64,000 nt of DNA from Streptomyces sp. MP131-18 (GCF_001984575.1 NZ_LZNS01000001.1:7331012-7395011); one strand, 5' to 3'; positions 53,456-62,086 are shown, counted from the stretch's first letter. A program made the numbers and translations. Notes: generated by a model from the sequence alone, not told the origin.

Positions 53456-54355
53456 TCAGTGACCGTGCCCCCCGGCGCCGCTCGTGGCGACGGTGAACTC
53501 GGCGGTGTGGACCGCCCCTTCGTGCCGGAAGTCGAGGTAAAGCCGGTAGGTGCCCCCACCGGGCACCGCGGCGTGGAAGGTGATGCCGGGGCCCGGCGCG
53601 GTGGTGCCGTCGCCCGGCTCGCCCTGGGGATGGACGTGCAGGTAGCCCAGGTCGCCCGCGCGCAGGGCGACGAGGTGGCCGTAGGCGCCGAGGTGAGGTT
53701 CCAGATCGGTCACCGGGCGGCCGTCCCTGCTGACGTTCAGGGTGAGTTCGCTGTCGCCGCCCGCGGCGAGGCCGCCCTCCAGCGTCACGGTGTACCCGTG
53801 CACCGTGGCTGTCGTGGCCGGCTCGGGCAGCGGCGCGGGCTCGTGGGGCCCGGCCACGGCCAGGTCCGCGCCCAGCGTCAGCGGGCCGTCCTCGTCCCCG
53901 GCCGGGGAGAAGTCCGCGAAGAGGCGGTAGGCGCCGGCCTCCTCGACGGTGAGCGGAACGCTCCAGGTGCCGTCCGCCGCGCGCTCGGGGTGGAGGTGCT
54001 GGTAGCCCGACAGGTCGCGGCGGACGAGGATCAGGTGCAGCTCCCTCTCGTGCGTCCGCTGGTACCGGGTCAGCGGGCTGCCGTCCGGGCCCAGGATCGA
54101 CAGGCGCAGCTCGGTCTCCCGGCCCGCGGTCAGCGGCCGGTCCGGCACGGCGAGGGTGTAGCCGCGCTCGGAGATCTGGAGGCCGCCGGGCGCCGCGGGG
54201 GCCCGCGGCTCCGGCTCGCGATCCCCGTGGCCGTCCGCGTGGGCCGGCTCCTCGTCCCCGCCGATCGGGCCGGCGGCACTGCCGACGCCGAAGGCGGCGC
54301 CGAACATCAGGGTGAGTCCGGCTCCGAAGGAGCCGACCTTGGCGGAAGTTCTCAT
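53456..54355 (-). CDS. Secreted or anchored, probably copper-responsive beta-rich protein
   Basis: 299 residues. An N-terminal hydrophobic segment (VGSFGAGLTLMFGAAFGVGSAAG) acts as a signal or anchor. Two similar beta-sandwich parts follow (about 60-170 and 185-290), each with a His pair in the same place: GYQHLHPER and GYLHVHPQG. The C-terminus is HGH-rich. Such repeats suggest periplasmic-type metal binding outside the membrane. A perfect CsoR-like operator lies in its promoter. Function inferred from these points; I do not recognise a named family. Confidence 0.75.
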   Translation of the reverse strand: MRTSAKVGSFGAGLTLMFGAAFGVGSAAGPIGGDEEPAHADGHGDREPEPRAPAAPGGLQISERGYTLAVPDRPLTAGRETELRLSILGPDGSPLTRYQRTHERELHLILVRRDLSGYQHLHPERAADGTWSVPLTVEEAGAYRLFADFSPAGDEDGPLTLGADLAVAGPHEPAPLPEPATTATVHGYTVTLEGGLAAGGDSELTLNVSRDGRPVTDLEPHLGAYGHLVALRAGDLGYLHVHPQGEPGDGTTAPGPGITFHAAVPGGGTYRLYLDFRHEGAVHTAEFTVATSGAGGHGH

Positions 54356-54429
54356 CGTTTCGTCCCGTCCGGTGCGGTGTCGTGTCGGTGGGCGCGCACC
54401 GGTGAAGGAGTGCGCCCGAGCACGATGAT

Positions 54430-54446
54430 ATACCCCTGGGGGGTAT
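54430..54446 (-). promoter_or_regulatory. CsoR-type copper operator within a promoter
   Basis: ATACCCC and GGGGTAT are perfect 7-bp arms with 3 bases between, the form of actinobacterial CsoR sites. On the minus strand the site lies inside a 17-bp spacer between TCGACC and TATCAT boxes, so bound repressor would block the promoter of the gene at 54355. Confidence 0.75.
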
Positions 54447-55189
54447 TGGTCGAGCGATCGAGCCCGGCCGTCGGCGAGGGGGTGTTGCCGCGGTAGATAC
54501 CGGATTCCCGCGGCGGGGGCTCTGCCGTGATCATCGCGACCTGTGGCGGGGCATCCGGCCACCGGGGCGAGGTGTAGGCATTCACTGCGGCAGTGCTGGG
54601 AGGGCGGGGCGAGGTGTCGATCGAACCAGTGGCCGAGGCCGAGAGCGGGGACGCGTTGCGTGTGCCGCGTGTCCGGGTGGCGACCCTCTCCGCCCCTCCG
54701 GCCACGTACACCGCGGCGGTCGAGCGGTATCTGACCGGCGCGGGCATCGCGAGGTCCACCCGATCTGCGACGTGGGGATGGATGTCCGCCGACGATCGGG
54801 GCCCGACCGGTCCTCCGCCCCGATGCTCCCGGCCCGTTCCCGCGACGCCTTCGTCCGCTCCCGGGAGCGGTACGCCCGCCCCGGCGTCGACGCGGTCGCC
54901 CGGCACGTCGCCGAACGTGACCCGGCCGCCCGACGGAAGCGCTGACGCCTCAGGGCAAGCACACCGCCGGGCGTCTTTGCCCGTCACAGCGCCATCCACC
55001 GGATGCGTGCAGAGCTCGACGCCGCGCGCGAGCCGCACTGATACAGATCGTCAACTGATCGGCTCTCATGGGACTGGTCGCTGTGCTGGTCCTGCGTAGG
55101 GTTTCCAGGAGGCGGCAGTGCGCCATTCGCACTTCGTCCGCTGCCGCGCCGAGTATTCAGGCGCATCCACGAGAGAAGGAAACACACCC
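54447..55189. other. Non-coding stretch with recombinase debris
   Basis: 743 bases without an intact gene. Apart from the tyrosine-recombinase remnant at 54590-54945, I see only a ribosome site (AGAAGGA) for the gene at 55190 and no clear hairpin or repeat. Confidence 0.5.
54590..54945 (+). pseudogene. Remnant of a tyrosine recombinase/integrase
   Basis: One frame reads VEPVAEAESGDALRVP-like sequence, ATYTAAVERYLTGAGIARST and TWGWM, which resembles the N-terminal core-binding domain of Streptomyces site-specific recombinases. A second frame downstream ends RYARPGVDAVARHVAERDP and a basic tail to TGA at 54945, the usual C-terminus of that family. The catalytic middle is deleted. Assignment rests on pattern memory, so confidence is moderate. 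Confidence 0.5.
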
Positions 55190-56098
55190 ATGCGCGCCCT
55201 TGTGGTCGATCACGGCGAGGCCGGACCCGTCCGGTTCGCCGATGTCGATGAGCCCGTGCCGTCCAGCGGCGAGACGTTGGTCGAGATACGGCACATCGGT
55301 CTCAACTTCGGAGAGCTGAATTACGCGCACCAGTGGCCGGCCGGCGCCGTGCACGGTCACGACGCGGCCGGCGTCGTGGTGCGCGCCGCATCCGACGGCT
55401 CCGGGCCACCCGTAGGTACGCGCGTCGCGCTGGGGATGTCCGCCCACGCGTGGGCGGAGCGGGTGGCAGTCAGCCCCGCCTCGCTCGGCACCGTCCCCGA
55501 GGGCGTGGATCTGGCCGACGGTGCCGCGCTGGGGATCGCCGGAGTCACCGCGCTGCGGGTGCTGCGCAAACGTTCCCTGCTGGCGCGCAACGTCCTGGTC
55601 ACCGGCGCCAGCGGGGGCGTGGGGCACTTCGCCGTCCAGTTGGCGGCGCTGGCGGGCGCCCGGGTGACGGCACTCGTGGGTTCGCCGGACCGGGCCGCCG
55701 GACTCCGCGAACTCGGGGCCGACAAGGTCCTGACCGACCTGGCCGAGAGCGAGTGCCGGTTCGACCTCGTCCTGGACACGGTCGGTGGGCCGCTGGTGGC
55801 CCAGGCGTGGAGTTCCCTTGCCGAGGGCGGCACCGTCCACCTGGTCGGTTACTCCTCGGGGCAGGACACCACGTTCCCGTCAGGGGCCTTGTTCGGCTTC
55901 GGCGAACCCCGCAGCATCGCCACCTACGGCGACATGACGCCGACCAGCGGGGAGCTGACGGACCTGTTGGACCTCATGGCCGCCGGGAAACTCTCGGCAC
56001 CGGTCGGACTGCGAGGCGACTGGCAGGACGTGGACGACGCCGTCCGGGCACTGTTCGCGCGGAAGGTGCACGGGAAGATCGTTCTCGACGTGGTCTGA
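55190..56098 (+). CDS. Zinc-type quinone oxidoreductase-like MDR enzyme
   Basis: 302 residues, QOR group without zinc ligands. GLNFGELNYAHQW and GHDAAGVV form the N-terminal domain; the NADPH site is LVTGASGGVGHFAVQLAA, followed by LVGSPDRAAGLRELGAD. LDTVGGPLVAQAW is typical of zeta-crystallin-like reductases. It probably reduces quinones or enones with NADPH. ATG at 55190 with AGAAGGA upstream. The AraC-type regulator gene follows after 23 bases and may control it. Confidence 0.88.
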   Translation: MRALVVDHGEAGPVRFADVDEPVPSSGETLVEIRHIGLNFGELNYAHQWPAGAVHGHDAAGVVVRAASDGSGPPVGTRVALGMSAHAWAERVAVSPASLGTVPEGVDLADGAALGIAGVTALRVLRKRSLLARNVLVTGASGGVGHFAVQLAALAGARVTALVGSPDRAAGLRELGADKVLTDLAESECRFDLVLDTVGGPLVAQAWSSLAEGGTVHLVGYSSGQDTTFPSGALFGFGEPRSIATYGDMTPTSGELTDLLDLMAAGKLSAPVGLRGDWQDVDDAVRALFARKVHGKIVLDVV

Positions 56099-56121
56099 CG
56101 TCCGTCGACGAGAATGGAACG

Positions 56122-57039
56122 ATGGACGTACTCGCGGAAGCCTTGCGTGTATCGGGTGCGCGAGGAGCGCTCGGGGTCGTGCTGCAGGCCGGAGGAGCCT
56201 GGGGCCTGTGGCTGGACTCCTATCCGGGAGCGGCACTGCACGTGGTGTCCCGGGGCACGATGTGGCTCCATGTCCCGGGCGGGAAACCCCTGGAGGTGCG
56301 GGCAGGAGACGCCGTCCTGTTGTCGCCGGACACCGCCCACGGGATAGCCGGCGGGTCCGGTGCGATGATGGGCCCCTGTGACCGGAAGGCGACGGCCCAG
56401 GCCCTCACCGACGGCAGCGCCCTGCACCTGGGCTCGACGCCGGCGCAGACGGAAGTGCTCGTCCTGCACTATGAGCAGGACCCGGAGGTGAGTACACCGG
56501 TGCTGACCTCCCTCGTCCGGCCGATGCACGTCACGAGCCGGGAGAACGCACAGCTCGCAAAGACCGTCGAGCTTCTCACGACGGAGCTCGCGCAGCCGCA
56601 GATCGGCACCACCGCCGCCGTCAACAGCATCGTCAACCTTCTGCTCATCCAGTTCGTACGCGTCTGGCTGGCCCGCCACCCGGAGAAGCAGTCCGGCTCA
56701 TGGCTGGGCGCGCTGCGTGATCCGGTCGTGCGCGACGCCCTGGGACGTGTCCACGCCCGACCGGAACACCCCTGGACCACCGAGTCCCTGGCGGCCGCGA
56801 CGGCGGTGTCCCGGACGACGCTGTCCAGGCACTTCCGGTCCGCCCTCGGACAGACGCCGGGCGCGTACGTGACGCAGTGGCGCATGGACCTGGCGTCCGT
56901 CCGGCTCCGCGACACCGACGAGCCGGTCGAGTCGATCTCCGGCGCGGTCGGCTACGCCTCCCCGCACGCTTTCAGCCGTGCCTTCCGACGTGCCCGAGGT
57001 ATGCCCCCGGGCGAGTACCGTTCTCGACTTCGCAAGTGA
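56122..57039 (+). CDS. AraC-family regulator with cupin sensor domain
   Basis: 305 residues. N-terminal cupin (RGTMWLHVPGGKPLEVRAGDAVLLSPDTAHGI) as sensor, then a C-terminal AraC double helix-turn-helix (TTESLAAATAVSRTTLSRHFRSALG and ESISGAVGYASPHAFSRAFRRARGMPPGEYR). This is the cupin_6-type AraC group often found beside oxidoreductase genes. Likely target is the gene at 55190. The start is set by homology; the ribosome site is weak. Confidence 0.88.
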   Translation: MDVLAEALRVSGARGALGVVLQAGGAWGLWLDSYPGAALHVVSRGTMWLHVPGGKPLEVRAGDAVLLSPDTAHGIAGGSGAMMGPCDRKATAQALTDGSALHLGSTPAQTEVLVLHYEQDPEVSTPVLTSLVRPMHVTSRENAQLAKTVELLTTELAQPQIGTTAAVNSIVNLLLIQFVRVWLARHPEKQSGSWLGALRDPVVRDALGRVHARPEHPWTTESLAAATAVSRTTLSRHFRSALGQTPGAYVTQWRMDLASVRLRDTDEPVESISGAVGYASPHAFSRAFRRARGMPPGEYRSRLRK

Positions 57040-57288
57040 TCGCAGGCAGGCGATTACCGGCAACACTTGAGCACGAGTGCGGTCCGGGCGAGTGGGCAAG
57101 GGCGAGGCGCCTCCTCGGGGCTGGACGGGGTGGTAGCCCACTTCGCCCCGCCCGAAGACGAGGCGGGCCGGCTGCGGAACGAGACCGGGGCCGACGGGCG
57201 CCGCCTCCCGCAACGCGGGCGAGCCGATGGCCCGGTGCCGCCTGCCTGGTGCTCGACCCCACGCTCTCCGCGGGGCGCCGGACCGGGC

Positions 57289-58326
57289 CTATGCCCGCAT
57301 GGGCTCGGGAGCGACGCAGGCCGGGGCGGCCACGGTGAGCCGGTGCGACTCGCGCAGGACCCCGGTGGCCGGGGCGAGGGTCAGCACCACCACGGCGTCC
57401 GCCTGCTGCGCGGCCACGTACAGCCGGTCCCCGGCCACCGCGAAGTGGCGGGGCCAGGCGGCGTTCAGCGCGTACTCGGCGACCGGCACGGCCGAGCCGC
57501 CGGTGAGGTCGAACACGCTGATCGTGTCTGGCCCGCGGTTGGACAGGAAGCCGAAGTGCCCGTCGGGGGAGAGGGAGAACTGCGCGGGCATGTTGGCGTC
57601 CGGCCGCCGGGAGGCGGGGGCCGATCCGAGAACGGAGAAGACGCCGGGCGTCTCCTCCGCCACGGTCAGCAGCCCGGCGGCCAGCTCGGCCACGACGTAG
57701 GCGCGGCTGCCCGTCCCCGGCCTGATCAGCTGCCGCGGACCCGTGCCCGCCGGCAGCGGCCCCGCCGCGACCCGCTCCAGCGTGCCCGCGGGGCTCAGCC
57801 GGTAGGACCACAGGGTGTCGCTCCCCAGGTCGGTCACCGTCACCAGCGTTCCCGCCGCGTCGAGCGTGATCATGTGGGCGTGCGGCCCCTCCTGCCGGTC
57901 CGCCACGGGGCCGGAACCGCTGTGCTCGGCCAGGTCCCTGCGCGCCGTCGGCGCGCCCCGGTCGTCGAGGGCGATCACCGCGGCGCTGCCCGAGCCGTAG
58001 TTGGCGGCGAGCAGGTGCCGCGCGTCCGGCGTGACGACCAGGTGGCAGGGCTCCGCGCCGCCGGTCGGCACCGTGCCGAGGACCGCGGCGCGGGTGCCGT
58101 CCGCGTTCAACTCCACGGCGGTGACCGTGCCTTCGGCCCGCTCGTTCACCGCGTAGACGACGGGCAGCCGGGGATGCCAGGCCAGCCAGGAGCAGTCCGG
58201 CAGGTCGAGCTCCTGCACGCGGTCGAGGGCGCCGCTGCGGGCGTTCTCCCGAAGGACGGTGATCCCGGGGCGGGCGCCACCGTTCCCCTGCGTGTAGGAA
58301 CCGACGCAGAAGAGTCGGCCCGCCAT
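57289..58326 (-). CDS. Lactonase-family seven-bladed beta-propeller protein
   Basis: 345 residues without a signal peptide. RLFCVGSYTQG start, VYAVNER, GAEPCHLVVTPDARHLLAANYGSGSAAV, EGPHAHMITLDAAG, GTGPRQLI and WPRHFAVAGDRLYVAAQ are the hallmark loops of the YbhE/6-phosphogluconolactonase (Pgl) family, including the conserved His and Arg residues. Probably hydrolyses a sugar lactone. ATG at 58326 with GGAGG 7 bases upstream. Stands alone. Confidence 0.88.
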   Translation of the reverse strand: MAGRLFCVGSYTQGNGGARPGITVLRENARSGALDRVQELDLPDCSWLAWHPRLPVVYAVNERAEGTVTAVELNADGTRAAVLGTVPTGGAEPCHLVVTPDARHLLAANYGSGSAAVIALDDRGAPTARRDLAEHSGSGPVADRQEGPHAHMITLDAAGTLVTVTDLGSDTLWSYRLSPAGTLERVAAGPLPAGTGPRQLIRPGTGSRAYVVAELAAGLLTVAEETPGVFSVLGSAPASRRPDANMPAQFSLSPDGHFGFLSNRGPDTISVFDLTGGSAVPVAEYALNAAWPRHFAVAGDRLYVAAQQADAVVVLTLAPATGVLRESHRLTVAAPACVAPEPMRA

Positions 58327-58401
58327 GTCCGTGCCTCCGTTCGGTGCCGGCCCGCCGGGCGGCGGACGCGGTGATCCTCACGGTACCCGGGGTGCCGCCG
58401 G

Positions 58402-58617
58402 TCAGTCGTAGGTATAGGTGCTGCTGCCGAAGATGGCGGCGTGCTCCAGGACGTCCTCCAGCGGGTCGTCGATCTGTCCCGTGTTCACCAGGGCGAACCG
58501 GGAGCCGATCGTCGTCTCCCCCGAGTAGTGCTCGTCGGCGTCCGCGGCCCCGGAGGCGAGCCCCGCCGCGCCGAAGGTCGCGAGCGCCAGCAGCGGCCAG
58601 CGTGCCCATGCGTTCAT
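58402..58617 (-). CDS. Small secreted protein of unknown function
   Basis: 71 residues. Signal peptide MNAWARWPLLALATFGAAGLASG with a cleavage site after ADA; the mature part is about 43 residues, acidic (EHYSGETTIGSRFALVNTGQ, EHAAIFGSSTYTYD), with no Cys. AAGGGG sits 5 bases before the ATG. No family recognised. A second small secreted protein gene lies upstream in the same direction. Confidence 0.68.
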   Translation of the reverse strand: MNAWARWPLLALATFGAAGLASGAADADEHYSGETTIGSRFALVNTGQIDDPLEDVLEHAAIFGSSTYTYD

Positions 58618-58665
58618 ATCCGCCCCTTTTTCTCGTTCCGGACTGAAGGTGCTTCGGTCGTCTAA

Positions 58666-58884
58666 TCACCCGGGCATCCAAAAAGTTACGGTGGAGAACA
58701 GGTCGTATGACCGTGCGTCAGGTGATGTCCCGCCCTGGGCGAAGCAGACCACGTACCCCGCCCCGGTCCCCGCGTCGAGGGTGCACTCCTGGGGCGGAAC
58801 GGGATGCGGCGCGCCGTGCCCCGAGGTGGTCACGGCCGCCACGGCCACCGCGGTGGCGACGACGAGCTTGGCTGTGACGAACAT
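58666..58884 (-). CDS. Small secreted protein with two cysteines, unknown function
   Basis: 72 residues. Hydrophobic N-terminus LVVATAVAVAAVTTS then PQECTLDAGTGAGYVVCF, whose two cysteines could form a disulfide, and a C-terminal STVTFWMPG. No ribosome site is visible before the ATG, so the start is uncertain. Lies 48 bases upstream of the other small secreted gene on the same strand. Confidence 0.5.
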   Translation of the reverse strand: MFVTAKLVVATAVAVAAVTTSGHGAPHPVPPQECTLDAGTGAGYVVCFAQGGTSPDARSYDLFSTVTFWMPG

Positions 58885-58924
58885 GTAGCACAGCGTAAGA
58901 AGCGGGCCCGTGACCGGTCGCGCC

Positions 58925-59620
58925 TCAGTCCACGGCCAGATGCTCCCTGAGCCAGTCCTCGACCTCGACGATGTGGGCCTCGGCCCGCAGCCTGGCGCGG
59001 TCCGGATCGCGGTCGCGCAGCGCGGTGAGGATCGCCCGGTGTTCGCCGACCGTGCGTTCCACGGCCTGCGCGTCGGTCTTGCCGCGCCAGATCCGCGCGC
59101 GGGTCGTCCCGCCGGACATCCCCTCGATGACGGCGGCCAGCACCGGGTTGCCGGAGGCGCCGTTGACCAGGGCGTGGAAGCGCAGGTCGTTCTCCACGAG
59201 GGCGGTGTGGTCGACCTCGGCGCCGCGCACCAACTCCTCGGCCTCCCGCAGCAGTTCCTCGAGTTCGACGAGCGTGGTGGGCTGGATGCGGGTGGCGGCC
59301 AGGGCCGCCGCCTGCGGTTCGAGGAGGCGGCGCACCTGGAAGAACTGGAGCACCGTCCGGTCCCGCTGCACGTCGACGGCGAAGCCGAGCGCGGCGAGCA
59401 GCATGTCGGGCGCCAGGGTGGTGACGTAGGTGCCGTCGCCCTGCCGGGTGCTCAGCACGCCCATCGCGGCGAGCGCGCGGACGGCCTCGCGCAGGGAGCT
59501 GCGGGAGACCCCCAGCCGCGCCGCGAGGTCCTTCTCCACGGGCAGCCGGTCGCCTGGACCGATCTCCCCGGAGATCAGCATGCCCTTGAGACTGTCCACG
59601 GCATCGTCGGTCAGTCCCAC
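58925..59620 (-). CDS. GntR-family (FadR subfamily) regulator of the sugar operon
   Basis: 231 residues from a GTG at 59620. N-terminal winged helix (GDRLPVEKDLAARLGVSRSSLREAVRALAAMGVLSTRQGDGTYV), then an all-helical FadR C-domain with metal-binding positions in DLRFHALVNGASGNPVL and EHRAILTALRDRD. Such proteins usually repress sugar-acid or sugar uptake genes and respond to a small acid or sugar. Its start overlaps the end of the AraC gene by 10 bases, so both regulators are made together. Two 13-bp repeats upstream are likely targets. Confidence 0.9.
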   Translation of the reverse strand: MGLTDDAVDSLKGMLISGEIGPGDRLPVEKDLAARLGVSRSSLREAVRALAAMGVLSTRQGDGTYVTTLAPDMLLAALGFAVDVQRDRTVLQFFQVRRLLEPQAAALAATRIQPTTLVELEELLREAEELVRGAEVDHTALVENDLRFHALVNGASGNPVLAAVIEGMSGGTTRARIWRGKTDAQAVERTVGEHRAILTALRDRDPDRARLRAEAHIVEVEDWLREHLAVD

Positions 59621-60450
59621 GGCACCATCCCGTTCATCCCGTTCATCCGATCGTCCGGTCGGGGTTCCGCGGTCATTGTGCCGTGCCTGGCGCGGCGCGG
59701 AGACATGCCGTAGCGCCGCCGGAACGCCTTGTTGAACGTCTGGAGATCGCCGAAACCGACCGAGTGCGCAACGGTTTTGACCGGCATCCCGGTGGACGTC
59801 AGGAGGGTGCGGGCGCGGGCCAGCCTGCGGTGTCTGACGTGCGCCACGACCGTCTCGCCGACCTGGGTGCGGAAGAGGCGGGTGAGGTGGTTGGGGGAGA
59901 TCCCGGCGAGGCGGGCGAGGAAGGTGACGCTCATCCGCTCGTCGAGGTGCGCGTCGACGTGGTCGAGCACCGCGGCCACCGCCGGGTGCATGTCGCGCGT
60001 GTCCCGGTCCGCGGCCGCGGTCATGGTCTCCAGCCGGCACAGCAGGGACCACAGGTCGGCCCGCGCCCGGTGCGGCGCGGTGCCGCTCGCGGCGCGCGCG
60101 GACTCGAACAGCTCGCGGATGCGCGGCAGTTCCGTGCCGCAGTCCAGCGCGGACGGCAGCGCCGCGGTGGGCGGGCCCGCGGCCGGCAGGTGGAAGTGCG
60201 CGAAGAGGTGGACCGAGGGGCCGACGTAGTGGAGCCGGTGAACGGTGCCGGGCGGGATCAGGCTCAGCCAGCCGGGGGCGAGCGTCACGCGGTGCGGGCC
60301 GATCGCCAGGCGCCCGTGGTAGCCGTACAGGTGGAGTGACCACAGGTCGTCGAGGCACCACTCCTCCACGGTGCAGGCCGTTCCGTGGTGGCCGATGTCC
60401 ACCCTCGCGATGTCCGGCGGGCGCCCGAGCGGAACCCGCCACACGGTCAT
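59611..60450 (-). CDS. AraC-family regulator of the sugar operon
   Basis: 279 residues counted from the ATG at 60450, chosen because GGAAAG lies just upstream; an ATG at 60483 would add 11 residues without a ribosome site. N-terminal cupin-like arm (LDDLWSLHLYGYHGRLAIGPHRVTLAPG, LIPPGTVHRLHY), C-terminal double helix-turn-helix (MSVTFLARLAGISPNHLTRLFRTQVG, TVAHSVGFGDLQTFNKAFRRRYGMSP). This is the arrangement of arabinose/rhamnose-type activators. Divergent from the binding-protein gene. Confidence 0.88.
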   Translation of the reverse strand: MTVWRVPLGRPPDIARVDIGHHGTACTVEEWCLDDLWSLHLYGYHGRLAIGPHRVTLAPGWLSLIPPGTVHRLHYVGPSVHLFAHFHLPAAGPPTAALPSALDCGTELPRIRELFESARAASGTAPHRARADLWSLLCRLETMTAAADRDTRDMHPAVAAVLDHVDAHLDERMSVTFLARLAGISPNHLTRLFRTQVGETVVAHVRHRRLARARTLLTSTGMPVKTVAHSVGFGDLQTFNKAFRRRYGMSPRRARHGTMTAEPRPDDRMNGMNGMVPWD

Positions 60451-60491
60451 GGTGCTTTCCGTGGATTCCCCGTTTTCCGCCATCGGCCGAC

Positions 60492-60504
60492 CATACGTCG
60501 GATG
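60492..60504. promoter_or_regulatory. GntR-type operator, copy near the AraC gene
   Basis: CATACGTCGGATG, one base different from the copy at 60671. CAT and ATG ends form a short inverted repeat, as in FadR-subfamily sites. It lies 42 bases upstream of the AraC start. Confidence 0.6.
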
Positions 60505-60641
60505 TTCCGGTCTCTTCCATACCTGTGCACGACCAGCGTCCGACCCCGCTGCGTGACCGTATTTGCACGCTGAGGACACGTGTTACCTGGGCGTGTGCCG
60601 CAGAGTGAGGGAAATGGACCAGCGGTGCACGGGTACGACCA

Positions 60642-60670
60642 TTGGCGCCCCCGGGGCGGACTCCTACGCT
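60642..60670 (+). promoter_or_regulatory. Promoter of the second sugar-import operon
   Basis: TTGGCG (60642-60647), a 17-bp spacer and TACGCT (60665-60670). The operator follows immediately, covering the expected start of transcription. Confidence 0.6.
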
Positions 60671-60683
60671 CATACGTCAGATG
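60671..60683. promoter_or_regulatory. GntR-type operator, copy at the transport promoter
   Basis: CATACGTCAGATG directly after the -10 box; a repressor bound here would block the promoter. Pairs with the copy at 60492, 179 bp away. Confidence 0.65.
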
Positions 60684-60752
60684 AAAGCCGTCGGACATGG
60701 CTGAATTCGGCCTGAGCCGGATGTGTGCCGCCCAGAACCGCCAAGAGGTGTG

Positions 60753-60821
60753 ATGCCGACCTTCTCCTGTCCCCTGCGGGCCCGCGCGGCCCGTTCCGCG
60801 TCACCTGGCGGGCCCGGGTGA
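60753..60821 (+). CDS. Possible 22-residue leader ORF coupled to the binding-protein gene
   Basis: ATG at 60753 follows AAGAGG at 60743-60748 and reads 22 codons (MPTFSCPLRARAARSASPGG...) to a TGA that overlaps the GTG of the next gene (GTGA). The next gene has no ribosome site of its own, so this ORF could deliver ribosomes to it. It may instead be a chance frame if translation starts at a GTG near 60725. Confidence 0.35.
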   Translation: MPTFSCPLRARAARSASPGGPG

Positions 60822-62086
60822 CGGCCCGTCCGCCCTCGCGCCGCGCCGTTCTGCGGGGCGCGGCGGCCGGTGCGGCGCTCGCGGCCGGCACGGCCTCGGG
60901 CTGCGGCTTCAGCCGTGGCTCCGGCGACGGTCTGGTCTTCGGGTTCCACGGCGACTCGATCGCCATCGACACCTACCAGCAGGTCGCCGAGCTGTACCAG
61001 CGCCGGAATCCCGGCGCGCGCGTCCGCTGCACCTACGCCGACTCGCTCGGCTTCTTCCAGCGGCTGCCGCTGATGTTCCGCGCGGGTACCGCGCCCGACG
61101 TGGTCATCGTCGCCGAGAGCTGGGTCTCCGGGCTCAGTCAGCTGGGCGGCTACGCGGACCTGACCCGGTTCCTGGAACGGGACGGGCTCGGCGAGGACAC
61201 CTGGGTGCCGGGCGCGCTGACTCCCGCCCGCATCGAGGGGCAGACCCTGTGCCTGCCGTGCCTGGTCTATCCCAAGGGCATCGCGTACAACCGGACGTTG
61301 CTGCGGGAGGCCGGGATGCCGGACCCGCGGCCCGGCTGGCGCGAGGCGCAGTTCGTGGAGACGGCCGCCGCCGTCGCCCACGGCTCGGGCGCCGGGCGTG
61401 TCTGGGGTCTGCACAACGGGTTCGGCACGGCGCAGCCGTGGGACGTGCCGACGATCCACGGCAGCCTGCCCTTCGACCCGTACGAGCGCCGCATGACGGC
61501 CACGGACCCGCGGGTGGTCTCCTCGCTCCAGTTGCTGGCCGACCTGGTGCACGAGCATGACGCGATGCCGGGCGCCGCGCAGGAGCAGGACACGGTCAAC
61601 TTCACCAGCGGCCGGTTCGGGCTCGCGCTGTTCGCCGGCTACTTCCTGACGGCGTGGACGGAGCAGATCGGCTCCCGTTTCGACTGGGGCGTGGTGCCCT
61701 TCCCCGCGGAGTGGTCGGGCACCTACCAGAACAACAACGCGGCGGTGTTCGAGGGCTCCCGGCGCAAGGAGGAGGCGTTCGCGTTCGCCCGCTTCCTCTC
61801 CACCGACCCCGAGGCGCAGGAGATGCTCGCCCCGCTGGGCACCCCCGCGCTGCGCGAGACCGCGGGGACCTGGCAGCGCGGCCTGCCCGCCGCGGCGGCG
61901 GAGTACCCCTGGCCGGAGCTGATCCAGCAGATGGAGGACCAGCTCGTCGCCTACCAGGGCGGGGTGTTCAACAAGATCTGGGATGTCCTGGGCGGCGCGG
62001 TGCAGGCCGTGGAGAACACCGGCAAACCCGTCGGGCAGGCGCTGCACGAGGTGCAGGAACGCGGAACGGAGATCTTGCGCGCATGA
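60818..62086 (+). CDS. CUT1 sugar ABC transporter substrate-binding lipoprotein, Tat-type signal
   Basis: 422 residues from the GTG at 60818 (a GTG at 60725 would add 31). The signal has a twin-arginine motif (SRRAVLRG), a hydrophobic AAAGAALAAG and a lipobox TASGC, so it is probably exported folded and lipid-anchored. The mature part is a family 1 solute-binding fold (FRAGTAPDVVIVAE, LPCLVYPKGIAYNRTLL, NNNAAVFEGSRRKEEAFAF). The sugar is unknown. The stop overlaps the permease start (ATGA). Confidence 0.9.
   Translation: MTARPPSRRAVLRGAAAGAALAAGTASGCGFSRGSGDGLVFGFHGDSIAIDTYQQVAELYQRRNPGARVRCTYADSLGFFQRLPLMFRAGTAPDVVIVAESWVSGLSQLGGYADLTRFLERDGLGEDTWVPGALTPARIEGQTLCLPCLVYPKGIAYNRTLLREAGMPDPRPGWREAQFVETAAAVAHGSGAGRVWGLHNGFGTAQPWDVPTIHGSLPFDPYERRMTATDPRVVSSLQLLADLVHEHDAMPGAAQEQDTVNFTSGRFGLALFAGYFLTAWTEQIGSRFDWGVVPFPAEWSGTYQNNNAAVFEGSRRKEEAFAFARFLSTDPEAQEMLAPLGTPALRETAGTWQRGLPAAAAEYPWPELIQQMEDQLVAYQGGVFNKIWDVLGGAVQAVENTGKPVGQALHEVQERGTEILRA

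Larger units (their letters stand above)
60451..60752. other. Divergent control region of the second sugar operon
   Basis: 302 bases between the AraC start and the small leader ORF. It contains the two CATACGTCRGATG repeats and one clear promoter; no ORF on either strand is supported. Confidence 0.7.

Noticed and set aside
57040..57288. A small gene between the AraC and lactonase genes
   Set aside because: Open frames exist on both strands but none has a start signal or recognisable protein pattern.
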